Source: Segatella hominis
GTDB taxonomy: Bacteria; Bacteroidota; Bacteroidia; Bacteroidales; Bacteroidaceae
Assembly (NCBI RefSeq): GCF_004535825.1
Contig: NZ_SGVY01000003.1
Location: 1 to 64,000 of the forward strand
Direction: 5' to 3'
DNA length: 64,000 nt
Position 1 is the first letter of the stretch. Each line of letters begins with the position of its first letter. The notes beneath the pieces were generated by a model. It was given only the letters and a program-made list of their open reading frames with translations, made no database searches and was not told where the DNA came from. Made by a program: the position numbers and the translations under genes. This document shows, in pieces, positions 63,969-64,000 of this stretch.

Positions 63969-64000
63969 ATGAAAATAGCAGTTTTTTGTTCAGCGAATAA
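63969..64000 (+). CDS. LOG/TIGR00730-family Rossmann protein, N-terminal fragment (cut by window edge)
   Basis: Only ten complete codons are present, MKIAVFCSAN, which match the usual start of the LOG/TIGR00730 family (possible cytokinin-riboside phosphoribohydrolases, formerly called lysine-decarboxylase-like). A -7 box TATCTTTG lies about 76 bp upstream. Confidence 0.55.
   Translation, partial: MKIAVFCSAN

Overview
The window looks like a chromosomal segment of a gut Bacteroidales of the Prevotella/Segatella type. The reasons are: promoters of the Bacteroidetes form (TTTG, 19-21 bp, TAnnTTTG) in front of many genes, a hybrid two-component-type regulator and a secreted carbohydrate-degrading gene cluster, BspA-like leucine-rich repeats, an S46 dipeptidyl-peptidase, and C-terminal tails on secreted proteins of the kind seen in Prevotella. 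Names rest on reading motifs and translations by eye; no database search was possible.

Region 1 (1-23340) is a glycan-degradation cluster. The left edge holds the first 23 codons of a probable transposase. Then come two divergent GH30 enzymes around a membrane-anchored AraC regulator, a small secreted protein, a GH78 rhamnosidase, an ECF sigma factor, a hybrid two-component regulator broken by one in-frame TAG, an alginate-lyase-fold lyase, a GH43-like enzyme and a GH28-like beta-helix enzyme. No SusC/SusD pair is present. A direct repeat (GTTAC twice, 22 bp apart, inside an identical 12-mer) lies both in the GH30/regulator intergenic region and just upstream of the sigma-factor promoter, suggesting one regulator acts at both. 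An enzyme set of this kind would suit a pectic or arabinogalactan-type side-chain substrate (inference).

Region 2 (23391-32117) is housekeeping with one accessory gene: a Ca2+-ATPase/ribF/CPBP-protease operon, tRNA-Met(CAT) with promoter and terminator, an AAA-ATPase/PD-(D/E)XK protein and a PafA-like alkaline phosphatase. Region 3 (32254-36104) is a tight minus-strand operon: flavin reductase, clpS, clpA and aat. The last three form the bacterial N-degron pathway.

Region 4 (36190-48850) is accessory. It has an AAA_14/DUF4143 ATPase flanked by 44-bp direct repeats, a 1011-aa BspA-like surface protein behind a long structured leader with crossing stems and a terminator 12 nt before the start codon, a TonB receptor, a cation-efflux transporter, an ATPase-gene remnant, and a four-gene operon of unknown function (UDG-superfamily-like protein, zinc-ribbon lipoprotein, membrane protein, 73-aa protein). 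That operon is the best candidate here for an undescribed system.

Region 5 (48986-64000) starts with a probable 300-nt structured RNA gene with its own promoter and terminator. It continues with a fused SpmA/SpmB-like protein, a flippase, a DinD-RhuM fusion, a helical protein, a Fic protein, a DPP7-type peptidase, a GH2-like remnant with another in-frame TAG, a DEAD-box helicase starting at TTG, a DUF3843-like protein, an alpha/beta hydrolase, and the first codons of a LOG/TIGR00730-type protein.

A recurring theme is short intergenic arrays of dyad-symmetric units with an exact period near two helical turns (22, 23 and 21 bp), each array with its own sequence.
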